Positions 1 through 9,380 are shown, numbered from the stretch's first letter. The stretch: DNA of 64,000 nucleotides from an uncultured Ruminococcus sp. (GCA_902801245.1 CADCHW010000006.1:40152-104151), one strand, 5' to 3'. The notes: generated by a model not told the origin, from the sequence alone. Translations and numbers: made by a program.

Positions 1-1436
1 ACAGGCTGATTATTTGCGTTGGAAATTTCGGGTTTATCGTCCTTGGGAATTCTGCCTGCTGCGATATTCTTTGCTCTTTTCTGTGTGCAGCCGCAGTGAC
101 AAGTAACAACATAATCTTTATTAACAGTACCGCATTCGGGACATTTCCATTCAAAGTTACCCTCATCGGCTTCCTGATTGAGTTCTTTTTTGGGCGGACC
201 GAAAAGCATATCCCTAAGGGAGGGCTTATAAGCACCGTCCTTATCGTTTTTCTTATCGTTTTTCTTTTTGTTCATCTGGGACGTATACATAATAACTTCG
301 CCGTTTTTAAGAGCGTCATCTCCCAGTTCCGCCTTAATTTGATTTTCAATTGCTTTTGATGGTGCTTTGAGTTCGTTTGTATTGTCACCGTCTTCAATAG
401 GTCTTTTAACAATAACTTTCTTCTTTCCGTCAGCGGAAACTTCCTCTTTGACAATTTCGCCGTCAATCTTCGGCTTTTCATCTTTGGAATTTGTATCGTC
501 GTCCTTGTCGCCGGGTTTTATAACCTGAACGTTTCCGGGGTTGGGATTGCCCGTATTTTTAGGCATTTGAAGCGGTTGAATAGGCTGCTGACCCTGCATA
601 GGTCTTTGACCGTAAGCCGGGTACTGACCGTACGGAGAAGTGTACGTAAGAGCCTGCTGTGCAAACTGAGTTTGCGGAGGCTGCTGCGGATTAAATTGTG
701 TTTGCGGCGGCTGCTGTGCTGTAGGTGCTTGCGGACCGTAAACAGGCATTTGCTGCGAATTTGCAGCTTGCGAACCGTACGGCATCTGCTGTGCAGGATA
801 TGCACCGAACTGCTGCTGTGCGGGATAGTATCCGTAATTGCCGGCATTCTGCGGCTGTTTAAACTGATACTGCTGATAGTTGTTATAGCCGAACTGTGTC
901 CGAGGAGCTGTCTGCGGCTGAGAATTTCCTCCGACAGTCTGCTGCTTCTGAGCCTGACTTCCCTGGGGCGTAGCTCTGTAGTCGTACTGTCCCGGACCTG
1001 CTCCAGAATACGCATTGTTCTGACCATACTGACTCCTGCTTGCCTTATAGTTGTACTGCCCGGGACCCGTTCCGTTTCCGTTCTGCTGATACGCACCGTA
1101 AGTCCGAGGAGTTTGTGACGGATATCCCGAGTTTGCACCTTGGCGGAAATTACCTTGCTGTGCAAACTGAGGGGAATAGCCGCCGCCATAAGGCTGCTGA
1201 TACGGCATTTGACCCTGCGGAGCAGAGCCGTAGCCGTACTGCGGCACGCCTTGCTGTGCCGGATAGCCGTTTGGCGGATTCGGGGTATATGCATTCTGCC
1301 CCGCTCCCGTCGGCGTGTTGGGTGGATTTACCCCCTTCACGCTCTCCGCAGGATTACCTGTCTTCTGAACCTCTTTAGTTTCCTGTTCAGCGGACAAAGC
1401 TTCTCCTTGGAGATTCTTTTTTCCTTGTTCTTCCAT
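1..1436 (-). CDS. Gln/Gly/Tyr-rich low-complexity protein with C-terminal zinc ribbon (partial)
   Basis: Reading leftward from an ATG at 1434-1436, with a GAGGAAG ribosome site just upstream, an open frame runs without a stop to the window edge (about 478 codons visible). After a polar N-terminus, residues about 30-260 are dominated by Gln, Gly, Tyr, Asn and Pro (PYGQYPAYGQ-type stretches). A charged Lys/Asp/Glu linker follows. Near residues 425-450 there is a zinc ribbon with WKCPECG and a second Cys pair (CGC). I do not recognise the family. The composition resembles prion-like or condensate-forming segments and the N-terminus of the rhomboid at 20-21 kb. No signal peptide or membrane segment is seen in the visible part, so it is probably cytoplasmic. 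The C-terminus is outside the window. Confidence 0.75.
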   Translation of the reverse strand, partial: MEEQGKKNLQGEALSAEQETKEVQKTGNPAESVKGVNPPNTPTGAGQNAYTPNPPNGYPAQQGVPQYGYGSAPQGQMPYQQPYGGGYSPQFAQQGNFRQGANSGYPSQTPRTYGAYQQNGNGTGPGQYNYKASRSQYGQNNAYSGAGPGQYDYRATPQGSQAQKQQTVGGNSQPQTAPRTQFGYNNYQQYQFKQPQNAGNYGYYPAQQQFGAYPAQQMPYGSQAANSQQMPVYGPQAPTAQQPPQTQFNPQQPPQTQFAQQALTYTSPYGQYPAYGQRPMQGQQPIQPLQMPKNTGNPNPGNVQVIKPGDKDDDTNSKDEKPKIDGEIVKEEVSADGKKKVIVKRPIEDGDNTNELKAPSKAIENQIKAELGDDALKNGEVIMYTSQMNKKKNDKKNDKDGAYKPSLRDMLFGPPKKELNQEADEGNFEWKCPECGTVNKDYVVTCHCGCTQKRAKNIAAGRIPKDDKPEISNANNQP

Positions 1437-1533
1437 TTTATAACTTCCTCTGCAGATGAAATTATATATGTCATAAAGACATAGTATCAAGCCTTTCGGC
1501 ATTTGATATCAGATGTTAGATGTGTTGTTCGCC

Positions 1534-2937
1534 TTACACGGGGTGTACTTTGTTTGCTGCATCGAAGTGTTCGCTGTCAATGCCTGCCTTAGCGTCACGG
1601 CGTTTCTCGAAGAACTTGATAGCAACACGGTCGAACTGTGCATAGGAGAGTACGTCCTCCTCCTGCTCCGTCCACTCTTCGCATTCTTTCTTAAGCTTGT
1701 CAAGCTCCGGCTCAAGCAAATCGGCAGGACGGCATGTTACAGGCTTCTCGTCGCCGATAATCTTCTTTCTGAATTTCGGGTCGATGTCAACAGGTGTCTT
1801 ACCGTACTTACCCTGAACAAGGTCTTTAAACTGACCGTTTACGTTCTTGTAACGCTCACCGAAAAGTACGTTGCTAACAGCCTGAGTTCCGACAATCTGT
1901 GAAGTCGGAGTAACAAGCGGCGGATAACCTGCGTCTTTTCTAACCTTCGGAACTTCTTTCATAACCTCTTCAAGCTTATCTTCCTTACCCATTTGCTTAA
2001 GCTGTGAAAGGAGGTTGGAGAGCATACCGCCCGGAACTTGATAGATAAGAGCATTTGCGTCTACGGCAAGCATTTTCGGGTCAAGCAGACCGCTGTCAAG
2101 ATACTTCTTGCGGAGCGTCATAAAGTAATCTCTTACCTCGGAAAGTGCAACAAGGTCAAGACCTGTGTCGTAATCCGTGCCTTGAAGTGCGGCAACCATA
2201 GACTCCGTAGGAGCATGTGACGTACCCAAAGCAAGAGGGGACATAGCCGTATCTATAATATCCGCACCTGCCTCAATACCTTTGAGCAGGCACATTGAAG
2301 CAAGACCCGAGGTATAATGAGTATGCAGGTCAACAGGAATTTTAACAGCCTTTTTAATAGCCTTTACAAGCTCTTCGGTTCTGTACGGTGTGAGCAAAGC
2401 AGCCATATCCTTGATACAGATTGAATCAGCACCGACCGACTCAATTTTCTTTGCATAGTCAACAAAGTACTTTGTATCGAAAACAGGACCTGTTGTATAT
2501 GAAATAGCAATCTGAGCGTGAGCACCCTCTTTCTTTGCAGCCTTAACGGCAGCTTCGAGGTTTCTTATATCGTTAAGAGCGTCGAAGATACGGATAATAT
2601 CCATACCGTTTGCAACACTCTTCTGAACAAAGTATTCAAGCACATCGTCTGCATAATGACGATAGCCGAGCATATTCTGACCTCTGAAAAGCATTTGAAG
2701 CTTTGTATTCGGACAGTTCTTTCTGATAGTTCTGAGTCTTTCCCACGGGTCTTCGTTCAAGAAACGCAGACAGGAATCGAAAGTCGCACCGCCCCAGCAC
2801 TCCAAAGAATGGAATCCGATTTTATCGAGCTGAGGGAGAATCGGGAGCATTTCGTCCATTGTCATTCTTGTAGCAATAAGTGACTGGTGGGCATCTCTTA
2901 AAATAGTTTCTGTAACAAGTATTTTTTTCTTGGACAT
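1534..2937 (-). CDS. oadA: Oxaloacetate decarboxylase alpha / transcarboxylase 5S-type carboxyltransferase
   Basis: 467 residues. The N-terminus carries the DRE-TIM carboxyltransferase signature (ETILRDAHQSL) followed by SLECWGGATFD, and the metal-binding LHTHYTSG motif lies near residue 205. These are hallmarks of the pyruvate/oxaloacetate carboxyltransferase domain of OadA, PycB and the transcarboxylase 5S subunit. It moves CO2 between biotin and pyruvate/oxaloacetate. The protein ends after the post-barrel helical region and has no biotinyl domain; that domain is a separate gene immediately upstream (34-bp gap). It is the last gene of a three-gene operon. Family membership is firm. Whether it acts in a Na+-pumping decarboxylase or a soluble transcarboxylase cannot be decided here, because no beta subunit is in the window. 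Confidence 0.93.
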   Translation of the reverse strand: MSKKKILVTETILRDAHQSLIATRMTMDEMLPILPQLDKIGFHSLECWGGATFDSCLRFLNEDPWERLRTIRKNCPNTKLQMLFRGQNMLGYRHYADDVLEYFVQKSVANGMDIIRIFDALNDIRNLEAAVKAAKKEGAHAQIAISYTTGPVFDTKYFVDYAKKIESVGADSICIKDMAALLTPYRTEELVKAIKKAVKIPVDLHTHYTSGLASMCLLKGIEAGADIIDTAMSPLALGTSHAPTESMVAALQGTDYDTGLDLVALSEVRDYFMTLRKKYLDSGLLDPKMLAVDANALIYQVPGGMLSNLLSQLKQMGKEDKLEEVMKEVPKVRKDAGYPPLVTPTSQIVGTQAVSNVLFGERYKNVNGQFKDLVQGKYGKTPVDIDPKFRKKIIGDEKPVTCRPADLLEPELDKLKKECEEWTEQEEDVLSYAQFDRVAIKFFEKRRDAKAGIDSEHFDAANKVHPV

Positions 2938-2970
2938 TTTTATCTACATTCCCTTCAAGGTTAATCTAAA

Positions 2971-3348
2971 TTATTCCAACGTCAGAAGAACCGCACCGGA
3001 TTCCTTATTCTCGCCCTTAGTACAGAGAACTGCGGCAACCTTACCGTCCTGAGGAGCTTGAATTTCGTTCTCCATTTTCATAGCTTCAAACACAACAAGC
3101 ACATCGCCCTTTTTAACGCTCTGACCGACAGTTGCGTTTACGCTTACGATAGTACCCGGCATGGGGATTTCGATTTTAACCGAACCTGCGGCAGAAGCAG
3201 CCGGAGCGGCAGCCTTTGGAGCAGGAGCAGCCTTGGGAGCAGGAGCGGCAGCCGGAGCAGCGACAGGAGTACTTACAGCACCGCCTGAAACGTCCTCAAC
3301 CTGAACATCATATGCAACACCGTTTACAGTAATTTTAAGATTTCTCAT
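2971..3348 (-). CDS. Biotin carboxyl carrier protein (transcarboxylase 1.3S / gamma type)
   Basis: 125 residues from the ATG at 3346-3348, chosen because GAAAGGA lies at the right distance; an in-frame upstream ATG has no such site. A short N-terminal strand (MRNLKITVNG) leads to an Ala/Pro linker of about 35 residues, then a biotinyl/lipoyl fold with the biotinylation motif EAMKMEN (the second Lys is the acceptor). This is the mobile carrier that shuttles carboxybiotin between the two carboxyltransferases encoded on either side. Size and layout match the 1.3S subunit of propionibacterial transcarboxylase and the biotin subunits of glutaconyl- and methylmalonyl-CoA decarboxylases. Confidence 0.92.
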   Translation of the reverse strand: MRNLKITVNGVAYDVQVEDVSGGAVSTPVAAPAAAPAPKAAPAPKAAAPAASAAGSVKIEIPMPGTIVSVNATVGQSVKKGDVLVVFEAMKMENEIQAPQDGKVAAVLCTKGENKESGAVLLTLE

Positions 3349-3498
3349 AATATATACGTCCTTTCTTTTATAAAGGAGTTTTAAACATACTTTATCTGTA
3401 ATCTGTACAGTTGACCCCAAAAATTTTTCAACTTAAAATTCGGTCAATACAAAACAAACTATCCTATATTCAATCTTGTGCAATGCACACTTCATTTC

Positions 3499-4797
3499 TT
3501 AAATCGTGCTGTGCTTTTTCGGGAGAGTGGTTTCTCTCTTGCCTGCGAGCATATCAAGAGAAACAGACAATACCTCTCTCAGTTCGTCAACAGCAACAAC
3601 GTTATCTATGTAACCCTTTTCGGCAGCTCTCTCTGCGGAGCATTCGTTGGCTCTGAACTCTTCAACGGCTTTCTTTCTGCCCTCTGCATTGGTTTTGAGC
3701 TTCTCGGGGTTAAGTATAATAATTCCTGCCTCGGGAGCAACAGGCGAAACGCTTGCACCCTCCAAAGCGATTGTAATATCGGTAGATGCACCCGTACCGG
3801 CAACAGCTATGTAGAACGCACCGAAAGCATCACCCGTTACAACTGTAATTTTAGCCGTGGTAGCTTCTGCATAAGCGGCTGTAAGCTTTGTTGCGGACTT
3901 CACGCACTTGAAGCCCTTTGAATTTGCAAGCGTAATTACGGGAATCGAATATGCATCGCAGAATCTTACAAGCTTAACCAGCTTTTCGCAAGCCTTGCGG
4001 TCGAGAACATCGCCGTTCGTTTCAACAACACCGACAGTATCTCCCTGAAGCTTTGCAAAACCTACCTTAGCGGAATCTGCGTAACCCTCAAAGAGTTCAA
4101 CGAAACTTCCGCCGTCAACGAAGTTAGATATAACATCACTCTCGGGCATAGCCGGAATTTCGTCTGTGGTATATGGGTCGGAGAGATTGTTCTGCGGAAG
4201 CAAAACGACAAGATTTTTAGCCGCTTCGATAGCACCGAACTCGTCCTTTGCGGTAATAGCGGTAACGCCGTGCTTTTTGTTTTCCTCTGCACTTCCGCCC
4301 TCGCCGTTTGTATTAATTGTGAGCTTGCCTTTTTCGCTCATAATCACGAAATCCGCACATGTTGCAAGGAGTGCCGCCGTACCCTGACAAGGACCGAGAA
4401 CAACGGAAATCTGCGGAACAATGCCTGCAAGCTTGCCGCTGTAATTAAGAACTTCGCCGTAAGCGGTGAGCAAATCAACGCCCTCGTCAACTCTTGCACC
4501 GATTGAATCGTAAAGACCAATAACGGGAGTACCTGTTTTAAGTGCAAGGTTATAAAGCTTTTTAAGCTTTGCTGCGTGAGCCTTAGACATAGCACCGCCG
4601 CAAACATCGCTGTTTTGTGCGAAAGCATAAACCGCACAGCCGTTCACTTCGCCGTAGCCTGCCGCAGCCTCTGTCAAACCGTTGCCGGACTTAGCGAAAG
4701 GAGCGAGCGGAGAAAACGTACCCTCATCGAAAAGAGCGTTAAGGCGATTATATGCACTGGAATTTTCAAGCTCTGCTTTTACTTTTTCAATACTCAT
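3499..4797 (-). CDS. Acyl-CoA carboxyltransferase (MmdA / transcarboxylase 12S-like)
   Basis: 432 residues from ATG 4795-4797 (AGAAAGG upstream). The crotonase-type halves are visible: an N-terminal half with SIGARVDEGVDL and ISVVLGPCQGTAA, and a C-terminal half with GDAFGAFYIAVAG. These correspond to the oxyanion-hole and biotin/CoA segments of methylmalonyl-CoA decarboxylase alpha and transcarboxylase 12S. The protein is shorter than the usual roughly 510 residues, and the N-terminal glycine-rich motif is atypical (SIGAR rather than SGGAR). It is the first gene of the operon, with a promoter at 4927-4955. Its likely reaction is carboxyl transfer between an acyl-CoA and biotin. The exact acyl-CoA is not determined. 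Confidence 0.85.
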   Translation of the reverse strand: MSIEKVKAELENSSAYNRLNALFDEGTFSPLAPFAKSGNGLTEAAAGYGEVNGCAVYAFAQNSDVCGGAMSKAHAAKLKKLYNLALKTGTPVIGLYDSIGARVDEGVDLLTAYGEVLNYSGKLAGIVPQISVVLGPCQGTAALLATCADFVIMSEKGKLTINTNGEGGSAEENKKHGVTAITAKDEFGAIEAAKNLVVLLPQNNLSDPYTTDEIPAMPESDVISNFVDGGSFVELFEGYADSAKVGFAKLQGDTVGVVETNGDVLDRKACEKLVKLVRFCDAYSIPVITLANSKGFKCVKSATKLTAAYAEATTAKITVVTGDAFGAFYIAVAGTGASTDITIALEGASVSPVAPEAGIIILNPEKLKTNAEGRKKAVEEFRANECSAERAAEKGYIDNVVAVDELREVLSVSLDMLAGKRETTLPKKHSTI

Positions 4798-4926
4798 TTC
4801 TATTCCAACCTTTCTCTGACCGTAATTATGCCCAATATAATATATGCTGTTAATGCGAATATTTGTACAAAAACAATATTCAAGGGACATCGGTCGATGT
4901 TGTCAAACTCAATTAGACTTATTGTA

Positions 4927-4955
4927 ATTATAAAACAAAATCGGGAAAATGTAAA
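4927..4955 (-). promoter_or_regulatory. Promoter of the carboxytransferase operon
   Basis: On the minus strand TTTACA (4950-4955) and TATAAT (4927-4932) are separated by 17 bp. The predicted start near 4920 gives a leader of about 120 nt that includes a small CATCGACCGATG hairpin. The rest of the 4956-5300 gap is very AT-rich and shows no gene. Confidence 0.7.
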
Positions 4956-5304
4956 GGTTGATTTGAGAATTTTATACAAAAAATAAATAATTTTTTTAAA
5001 AAGGGGCTGATTAAAGTTTACAGCGGTTATTTTTTGTGAACATTTACCATAATCACACGTTACAAACTCCGACATTTATTGACTGTATTTGAGTTTATTT
5101 TTAGCTTTTGTTAAATTATATTATATATTATCGTATTAGTCATTTATCATAATTTTATATTTTTGTTAGTTTTATTTTGTATTATTAATTTATTATTCTG
5201 AGATAATTTTATTTTTTAACACGTGAAGTTAGTCATTGTTAAACCTTACTTTATGTACCCGACCGAAAGCTAAATATTAATTCAAAAAATATATTATCTA
5301 AATT

Positions 5305-5345
5305 AATGGGCGAACGACACAAGTAAAAATGTCGTATCGCCCATT
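5305..5345 (-). terminator. Hairpin after guaB
   Basis: An inverted repeat AATGGGCGA...TCGCCCATT with inner CGACA/TGTCG arms starts 18 bp past the guaB stop. The following T-run on the minus strand is weak, so it may act as a terminator or an mRNA-stabilising stem. Confidence 0.55.
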
Positions 5346-5362
5346 AACTCAATCATTAAATC

Positions 5363-6865
5363 TTAGTTGTTATAAACGCTGTCCTTAACAATAACGTCAT
5401 GGCTGCCGCCCTCGACAATACTTGTCGAAGAAACAAGAGTAAGCCTAGCTTTCTGCTGGAACTCAGGAATAGACAAAGCACCGCAGTTGCACATTGTTGA
5501 CTTAACCTTATAAGTTGTAATTGCAACACCGTCTTTCAAAGCACCTGCATACGGCACGTAACTGTCCACACCCTCTTCAAAGGACAATTTCTGTTCGCCG
5601 CCGAGGTCGTATCTCTGCCAGTTTCTCGCTCTGTTAGAACCCTCGCCCCAGTACTCCTTAACGAAAGAGCCGTTGATTTTAACCTTTTGTGTCGGACTTT
5701 CGTCAAAACGTGAGAAGTATCTGCCGAGCATTACGAAATCCGCACCCATAGCAAGAGCAAGAGTAATGTGATAATCGTGAACAATACCGCCGTCCGAGCA
5801 TACGGGAATATAAATACCCGTTTCCTCAAAGTATTCGTCACGAGCCTTGCAGACCTCGATAACAGCCGTAGCCTGACCTCTGCCGATACCCTTAGTTTCT
5901 CTTGTAATACAAATCGAACCGCCGCCGATACCTACCTTGATAAAGTCCGCACCGCACTCAGCCAAAAATCTGAATCCCTCTCTGTCAACAACGTTGCCAG
6001 CACCGACCTTAATGCCCTCGCCGTAACGACTTCTAATCCACTCGATTGTAAGCTTCTGCCACTCGGAAAATCCCTCGGAGGAATCGATACAAAGCACGTC
6101 CGCACCTGCATTAACAAGAGCCGGAACTCTCTCCGCATAGTCACGGGTGTTGATACCTGCACCAACGATATAACTCTTATGAGAATCGAGAAGCTCGTTC
6201 ACGTTCTCCTTGTGGGAATCGTAGTCCTTTCTGAACACGAGATAAGCGAGGTTGCCGTCCTCGTCAACAAGCGGCAGGCTGTTGAGCTTATGGTCCCATA
6301 TAATGTCGTTAGCTTCTTTAAGGGTTGTGGTAGCAGGAGCAGTCACAAGCTTGTCAAGCGGTGTCATAAACTCCTTAACCTTTGTATCTCTGTCCATACG
6401 GCTTACTCTGTAATCACGGCTGCCGATAATACCCAAAAGCTTGCCGTGAGCCGTGCCGTCATCGGTAACGGCAACTGTCGAATGACCTGTCTTTTCTTTA
6501 AGAGCAAGCACATCGGCAAGAGTGTTATCGGGCGTAATATTTGAAGTAGAGGTGATAAAACCTTTCTTGTAATTCTTCACACGGGCAACCATAGCCGCCT
6601 CGTCCTCAATCGACTGCGAACCGTAGATAAACGAAACGCCGCCCTCCTTTGCAAGTGCAATAGCCATAGTGTCGTTGGAAACGGACTGCATAATTGCACT
6701 GACCATAGGAATATTCATAGTGATAGCGGATTCCTCACCCTTTTTAAACTTAACAAGCGGTGTTTTCAAACTAACCGCTGTCGGAATACACTCACTTGAC
6801 GAATAACCGGGAACTAACAAATACTCACCAAATGTACGTGACGGTTCTTCAAAATAATATGCCAT
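5363..6865 (-). CDS. guaB: IMP dehydrogenase
   Basis: 500 residues from ATG 6863-6865; AGAGGAG lies about 10 bp upstream, whereas an in-frame GTG at 6874 would sit almost on the ribosome site. It oxidises IMP to XMP in guanine nucleotide synthesis. The TIM barrel is interrupted at about residues 100-220 by a CBS pair ([20 protein letters not shown] region). The catalytic loop has [10 protein letters not shown] with the active-site Cys, preceded by the NAD-site [12 protein letters not shown]. The flap carries [10 protein letters not shown], typical of the roughly 500-residue clostridial form. It is monocistronic with its own promoter and a downstream hairpin. Confidence 0.95.
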   Translation of the reverse strand: MAYYFEEPSRTFGEYLLVPGYSSSECIPTAVSLKTPLVKFKKGEESAITMNIPMVSAIMQSVSNDTMAIALAKEGGVSFIYGSQSIEDEAAMVARVKNYKKGFITSTSNITPDNTLADVLALKEKTGHSTVAVTDDGTAHGKLLGIIGSRDYRVSRMDRDTKVKEFMTPLDKLVTAPATTTLKEANDIIWDHKLNSLPLVDEDGNLAYLVFRKDYDSHKENVNELLDSHKSYIVGAGINTRDYAERVPALVNAGADVLCIDSSEGFSEWQKLTIEWIRSRYGEGIKVGAGNVVDREGFRFLAECGADFIKVGIGGGSICITRETKGIGRGQATAVIEVCKARDEYFEETGIYIPVCSDGGIVHDYHITLALAMGADFVMLGRYFSRFDESPTQKVKINGSFVKEYWGEGSNRARNWQRYDLGGEQKLSFEEGVDSYVPYAGALKDGVAITTYKVKSTMCNCGALSIPEFQQKARLTLVSSTSIVEGGSHDVIVKDSVYNN

Positions 6866-6917
6866 AATAAACACACTCCTCTTTTTTTCATAAAATCTCT
6901 CTGCTGTAATTCTTTAT

Positions 6918-6946
6918 ATTATAACATTTTTTAGGGTAGTTGTCAA
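6918..6946 (-). promoter_or_regulatory. guaB promoter
   Basis: Consensus TTGACA (6941-6946) and TATAAT (6918-6923) with a 17-bp spacer on the minus strand, about 50 bp upstream of the guaB start. Confidence 0.8.
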
Positions 6947-6999
6947 TTGATATTTTTATAAAATTCAAGCTTTCCGCAAGCTGCAAAAAAATTTGTTTC

Positions 7000-7677
7000 T
7001 TATCCATAATGCCAAATTTCAATCCACATCAAAAAAACATTTTTCCCGTCTTTCTCAGCCGAAACGGTAAGCGAACACGGAACAACACTGTCGTCCTTAT
7101 ATTTCACTTCACAAAAATATTCGTCCGCTTCGTGCTTTACCCGCATAAGTTCAACCATAATATCCTGTTTTTGTTTCCACTCCGCAATAACTTCGGGAAC
7201 AAATATAATATTATCATCTCCGCCTTTTTCGGGAATACGCTCCACCGCCTGCAAATCGCCTTTTTGTACAAGTTCTCTCGCCTTTTCGACAGTACAGACA
7301 TTCTGCGGATTTATGCGTTTTACGGCTTTCTGCTTTTTATATGCAAGCTCGCCGTTATCGCTCCACGGTGAATCTACATCACCGTTACAACTTAAGAAAA
7401 TAATTTCATCATTTCGCACAGTCCAAGAAATCCCGTGTTCTTCTTCAAAATCAAATTCGCAGTTGATATCATATCCGATATCGTTGTTTTTCGGCACATA
7501 AACGTACATATAGGTCGGATATACATATTTAAGTATTTTTCTTTTATCTATAGCAATCCAATAAAATAAACATACTATTGAGAAACAGAATAAAACAAAG
7601 AGTTCGTTAAATCCCTCGTCAGCCTTACGGCTGCCACCTCCCTTAAAAGGGAGGCTTTTTGGTTCTCGATTTCTCAA
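7000..7677 (-). CDS. Membrane-anchored hypothetical protein, 5' end inside a repeat
   Basis: The frame encodes one hydrophobic segment (ELFVLFCFSIVCLFYWIAI) followed by a soluble region of about 170 residues rich in acidic and aromatic residues. I do not recognise the family. The open frame extends upstream into repeat B, where the only possible start is a TTG at 7675-7677. Between the repeat and the membrane segment there is no ATG, GTG or TTG in frame. Either the repeat supplied a new start and about 25 residues, or its insertion removed the true 5' end and this is a truncated gene. No ribosome site is evident. Confidence 0.45.
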   Translation of the reverse strand: MRNREPKSLPFKGGGSRKADEGFNELFVLFCFSIVCLFYWIAIDKRKILKYVYPTYMYVYVPKNNDIGYDINCEFDFEEEHGISWTVRNDEIIFLSCNGDVDSPWSDNGELAYKKQKAVKRINPQNVCTVEKARELVQKGDLQAVERIPEKGGDDNIIFVPEVIAEWKQKQDIMVELMRVKHEADEYFCEVKYKDDSVVPCSLTVSAEKDGKNVFLMWIEIWHYG

Positions 7678-7733
7678 AGTCGCCCCTCATAGGGGAGATG
7701 TCCGCAGGACAGAGGTCCGCAGGACAGAGGGGT
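7614..7733 (-). repeat. Repeat B (about 120 bp, palindrome-rich)
   Basis: The stretch includes CTGCCACCTCCC...GGGAGG, a TTGGTTCTCGATTT core, a GCCCCTCATAGGGG hairpin and a tandem duplication of TCCGCAGGACAGAGG. The same sequence occurs in the opposite orientation at the window's right end (63899-64000). Probably a dispersed intergenic element. Confidence 0.8.
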
Positions 7734-7835
7734 TTTATCGGTATAACCGTTTTTGTGTGTCTTGTTAATTTGTTGAATTGCTATAATTGATATACAGACA
7801 AATGCTTATGATACTAACAAGAGCGTTGTTTTATC

Positions 7836-8113
7836 TATACTTGTAATGGGCGATTTTCAATAACATTTACTATATCTTTACTATATCTTTCTACGACCGG
7901 CAATTCGCTTCGCTGTTGCCTGTTTTGGTTTGGGAGGAAAGATGTTGTTTTGATGTGTGTTTTTGTGTATTTCTTTGATAGTTTATTTAGTTTCGCTGAG
8001 GGCAGCTTATTTTCTACGCTGATTTGCTGCGTCAGCGAGCGGGGCTCTGCCCCTGCACCCCGCAAGCTTTAAAAAGCTTGACCAAACTTTAACAAGCTTC
8101 GCTCCGCCGAAAG
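7836..8113 (+). mobile_element. Repeat A copy a (MITE-like)
   Basis: The core (GACCGGCAATTCGC, TTTAGTTTCGCTGAGGG, GGGGCTCTGCCCCTGC, AAGCTTTAAAAAGCTT) is shared with about ten other loci here. The right end is the CTCCGCCGAAAG variant and lies 6 bp from the stop codon of the lipoprotein gene. The left end is degenerate. Confidence 0.85.
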
Positions 8114-8118
8114 ATATT

Positions 8119-9195
8119 TTACATCAAAGCCATTCTCAAAGCCTCAATATTCTCCGTCATCAAATCGGCATAAGTCACACCGTCCAAAAACTGCTCCATA
8201 GTCACGTTATGACACGAATTAAACTGAAGTGTTTCGGCATTTGAACTCTCGGCAATTGTCTTTGCAATCTTACCGTTTGACAATTCCAGATAAAACACAA
8301 CGGGAATCTCCTCTTCCCTAACTTTCTCAATCAGAAAAGCAACCGTACCCGCACTCGGTTCGCTCTGCTCGGAACAACCCGGAAAAGCCGCATAATATTC
8401 AAGACCGAACTCGTCGGCAAAATATCTCAGAGGAAATCTGTCGCCGAAAACGATAGTATCTCTCTCCGCACCCTTTACAATGCGGTTAAACTCCTTTTTC
8501 AAATTGGAAAGCTGTGCAAGGTAAACCTCACAATTACTTGTGTAAACGGCTCTGTTCGGCTCGTCAATCTCACAAAGAGCGTCGGCAATTGCCTGAGTGA
8601 TAATCTGAGCATTGTCGATAGAAGTCCAAACATGCTCGTCATATTCTTTTTCCTCGGAGTTGTCGGCGGTTTCTACTTCGTCGCTGTCTTCACTGTCTTC
8701 TTCGTTTTCGGTGTCTTGGTCTTCATCGTCCTCGTGGTCTTCCATACCCTCAACGACTTCTTCCTCAACAACATCTACAATATCCATCATATTTATGATT
8801 TCCATATCCTTTGTGTCGAAAGAATCGAGAATATTATCCACCCACGACTCCGACTCACCGCCGACATAAATAAAGATATCGGCTTTCTGAATATCGATAA
8901 TATCCTGCGGAGTAGGCTCGTAAGTATGGGTTTCCTCGCCCGGACCCAACAACATAGTAACCTCGGCATTGTCGCCTGCGACCTGCCTTGCAAAATCGTA
9001 CTGCGGAAAGATAGTAGTAACAATACTTATCTTGTCGGGTAAATCGGCGGTAGCTTTGTTATCCTCTGTTGGGGTAACATCACTGTCACAGCCTGAAAAT
9101 ACACACGCAATCATCATGACAGCCGCAAGCGTAGCCGCTGCAAATTTCTTAGATTTTCCACCGAAATTTTTTGAAATATTATTCTTATTAAACAT
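8119..9195 (-). CDS. Zinc/manganese-type ABC transporter substrate-binding lipoprotein
   Basis: 358 residues with a lipoprotein signal (hydrophobic stretch ending VFSGCDSD, lipobox Cys near residue 36). The ZnuA/AdcA (SBP_bac_9) fold is indicated by IFPQYDFARQVAG, the ligand segment ETHTYEPTPQD and DEHVWTS. Between them, where ZnuA proteins often have a His-rich loop, there is an acidic Asp/Glu/Ser tract of about 50 residues. The usual third metal His is not seen: the position reads FGDRFPLRYFADEFGL. No ATPase or permease gene is in the window, so it is an orphan here or works with a distant transporter. It is expected to be membrane-anchored and to capture Zn2+ or Mn2+. Confidence 0.85.
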   Translation of the reverse strand: MFNKNNISKNFGGKSKKFAAATLAAVMMIACVFSGCDSDVTPTEDNKATADLPDKISIVTTIFPQYDFARQVAGDNAEVTMLLGPGEETHTYEPTPQDIIDIQKADIFIYVGGESESWVDNILDSFDTKDMEIINMMDIVDVVEEEVVEGMEDHEDDEDQDTENEEDSEDSDEVETADNSEEKEYDEHVWTSIDNAQIITQAIADALCEIDEPNRAVYTSNCEVYLAQLSNLKKEFNRIVKGAERDTIVFGDRFPLRYFADEFGLEYYAAFPGCSEQSEPSAGTVAFLIEKVREEEIPVVFYLELSNGKIAKTIAESSNAETLQFNSCHNVTMEQFLDGVTYADLMTENIEALRMALM

Positions 9196-9301
9196 ATTAT
9201 TCTCCCTAATAAAATTCGATATTACGTATGAACTTCCGACAAATTGATAATAAACCGAAATTAATAATTTATCGAAAATCCGCCCATATTACCGTATTAT
9301 A

Positions 9302-9330
9302 ATTATAATACAAACCCCTAAAAAATGCAA
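9302..9330 (-). promoter_or_regulatory. Promoter of the metal-binding lipoprotein gene
   Basis: TTGCAT (9325-9330) and TATAAT (9302-9307) with a 17-bp spacer on the minus strand. A metal-responsive operator could overlap, but I cannot name one from the sequence. Confidence 0.6.
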
Positions 9331-9380
9331 CCTGACAACGTCGGCAGGAAATACGCACTCCAAACCTCAGACAATCACAA

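Noticed and set aside
567..1294. Long open frames on both strands over the low-complexity gene, rich in Arg, Ser and Leu
   Set aside because: They are the other frames of the Gln/Gly/Tyr-rich gene, which alone has a ribosome site, sensible composition and a zinc ribbon.
7835..8065. Small frame with SVENKLPSAKLNKL, also found at 53823-54029
   Set aside because: It is the reverse frame of repeat A copies. The likeness comes from the repeat, and there is no ribosome site or start conservation.
8612..8869. Ser-rich frame on the plus strand inside the metal-binding lipoprotein gene
   Set aside because: It is the complement of the acidic Asp/Glu tract.
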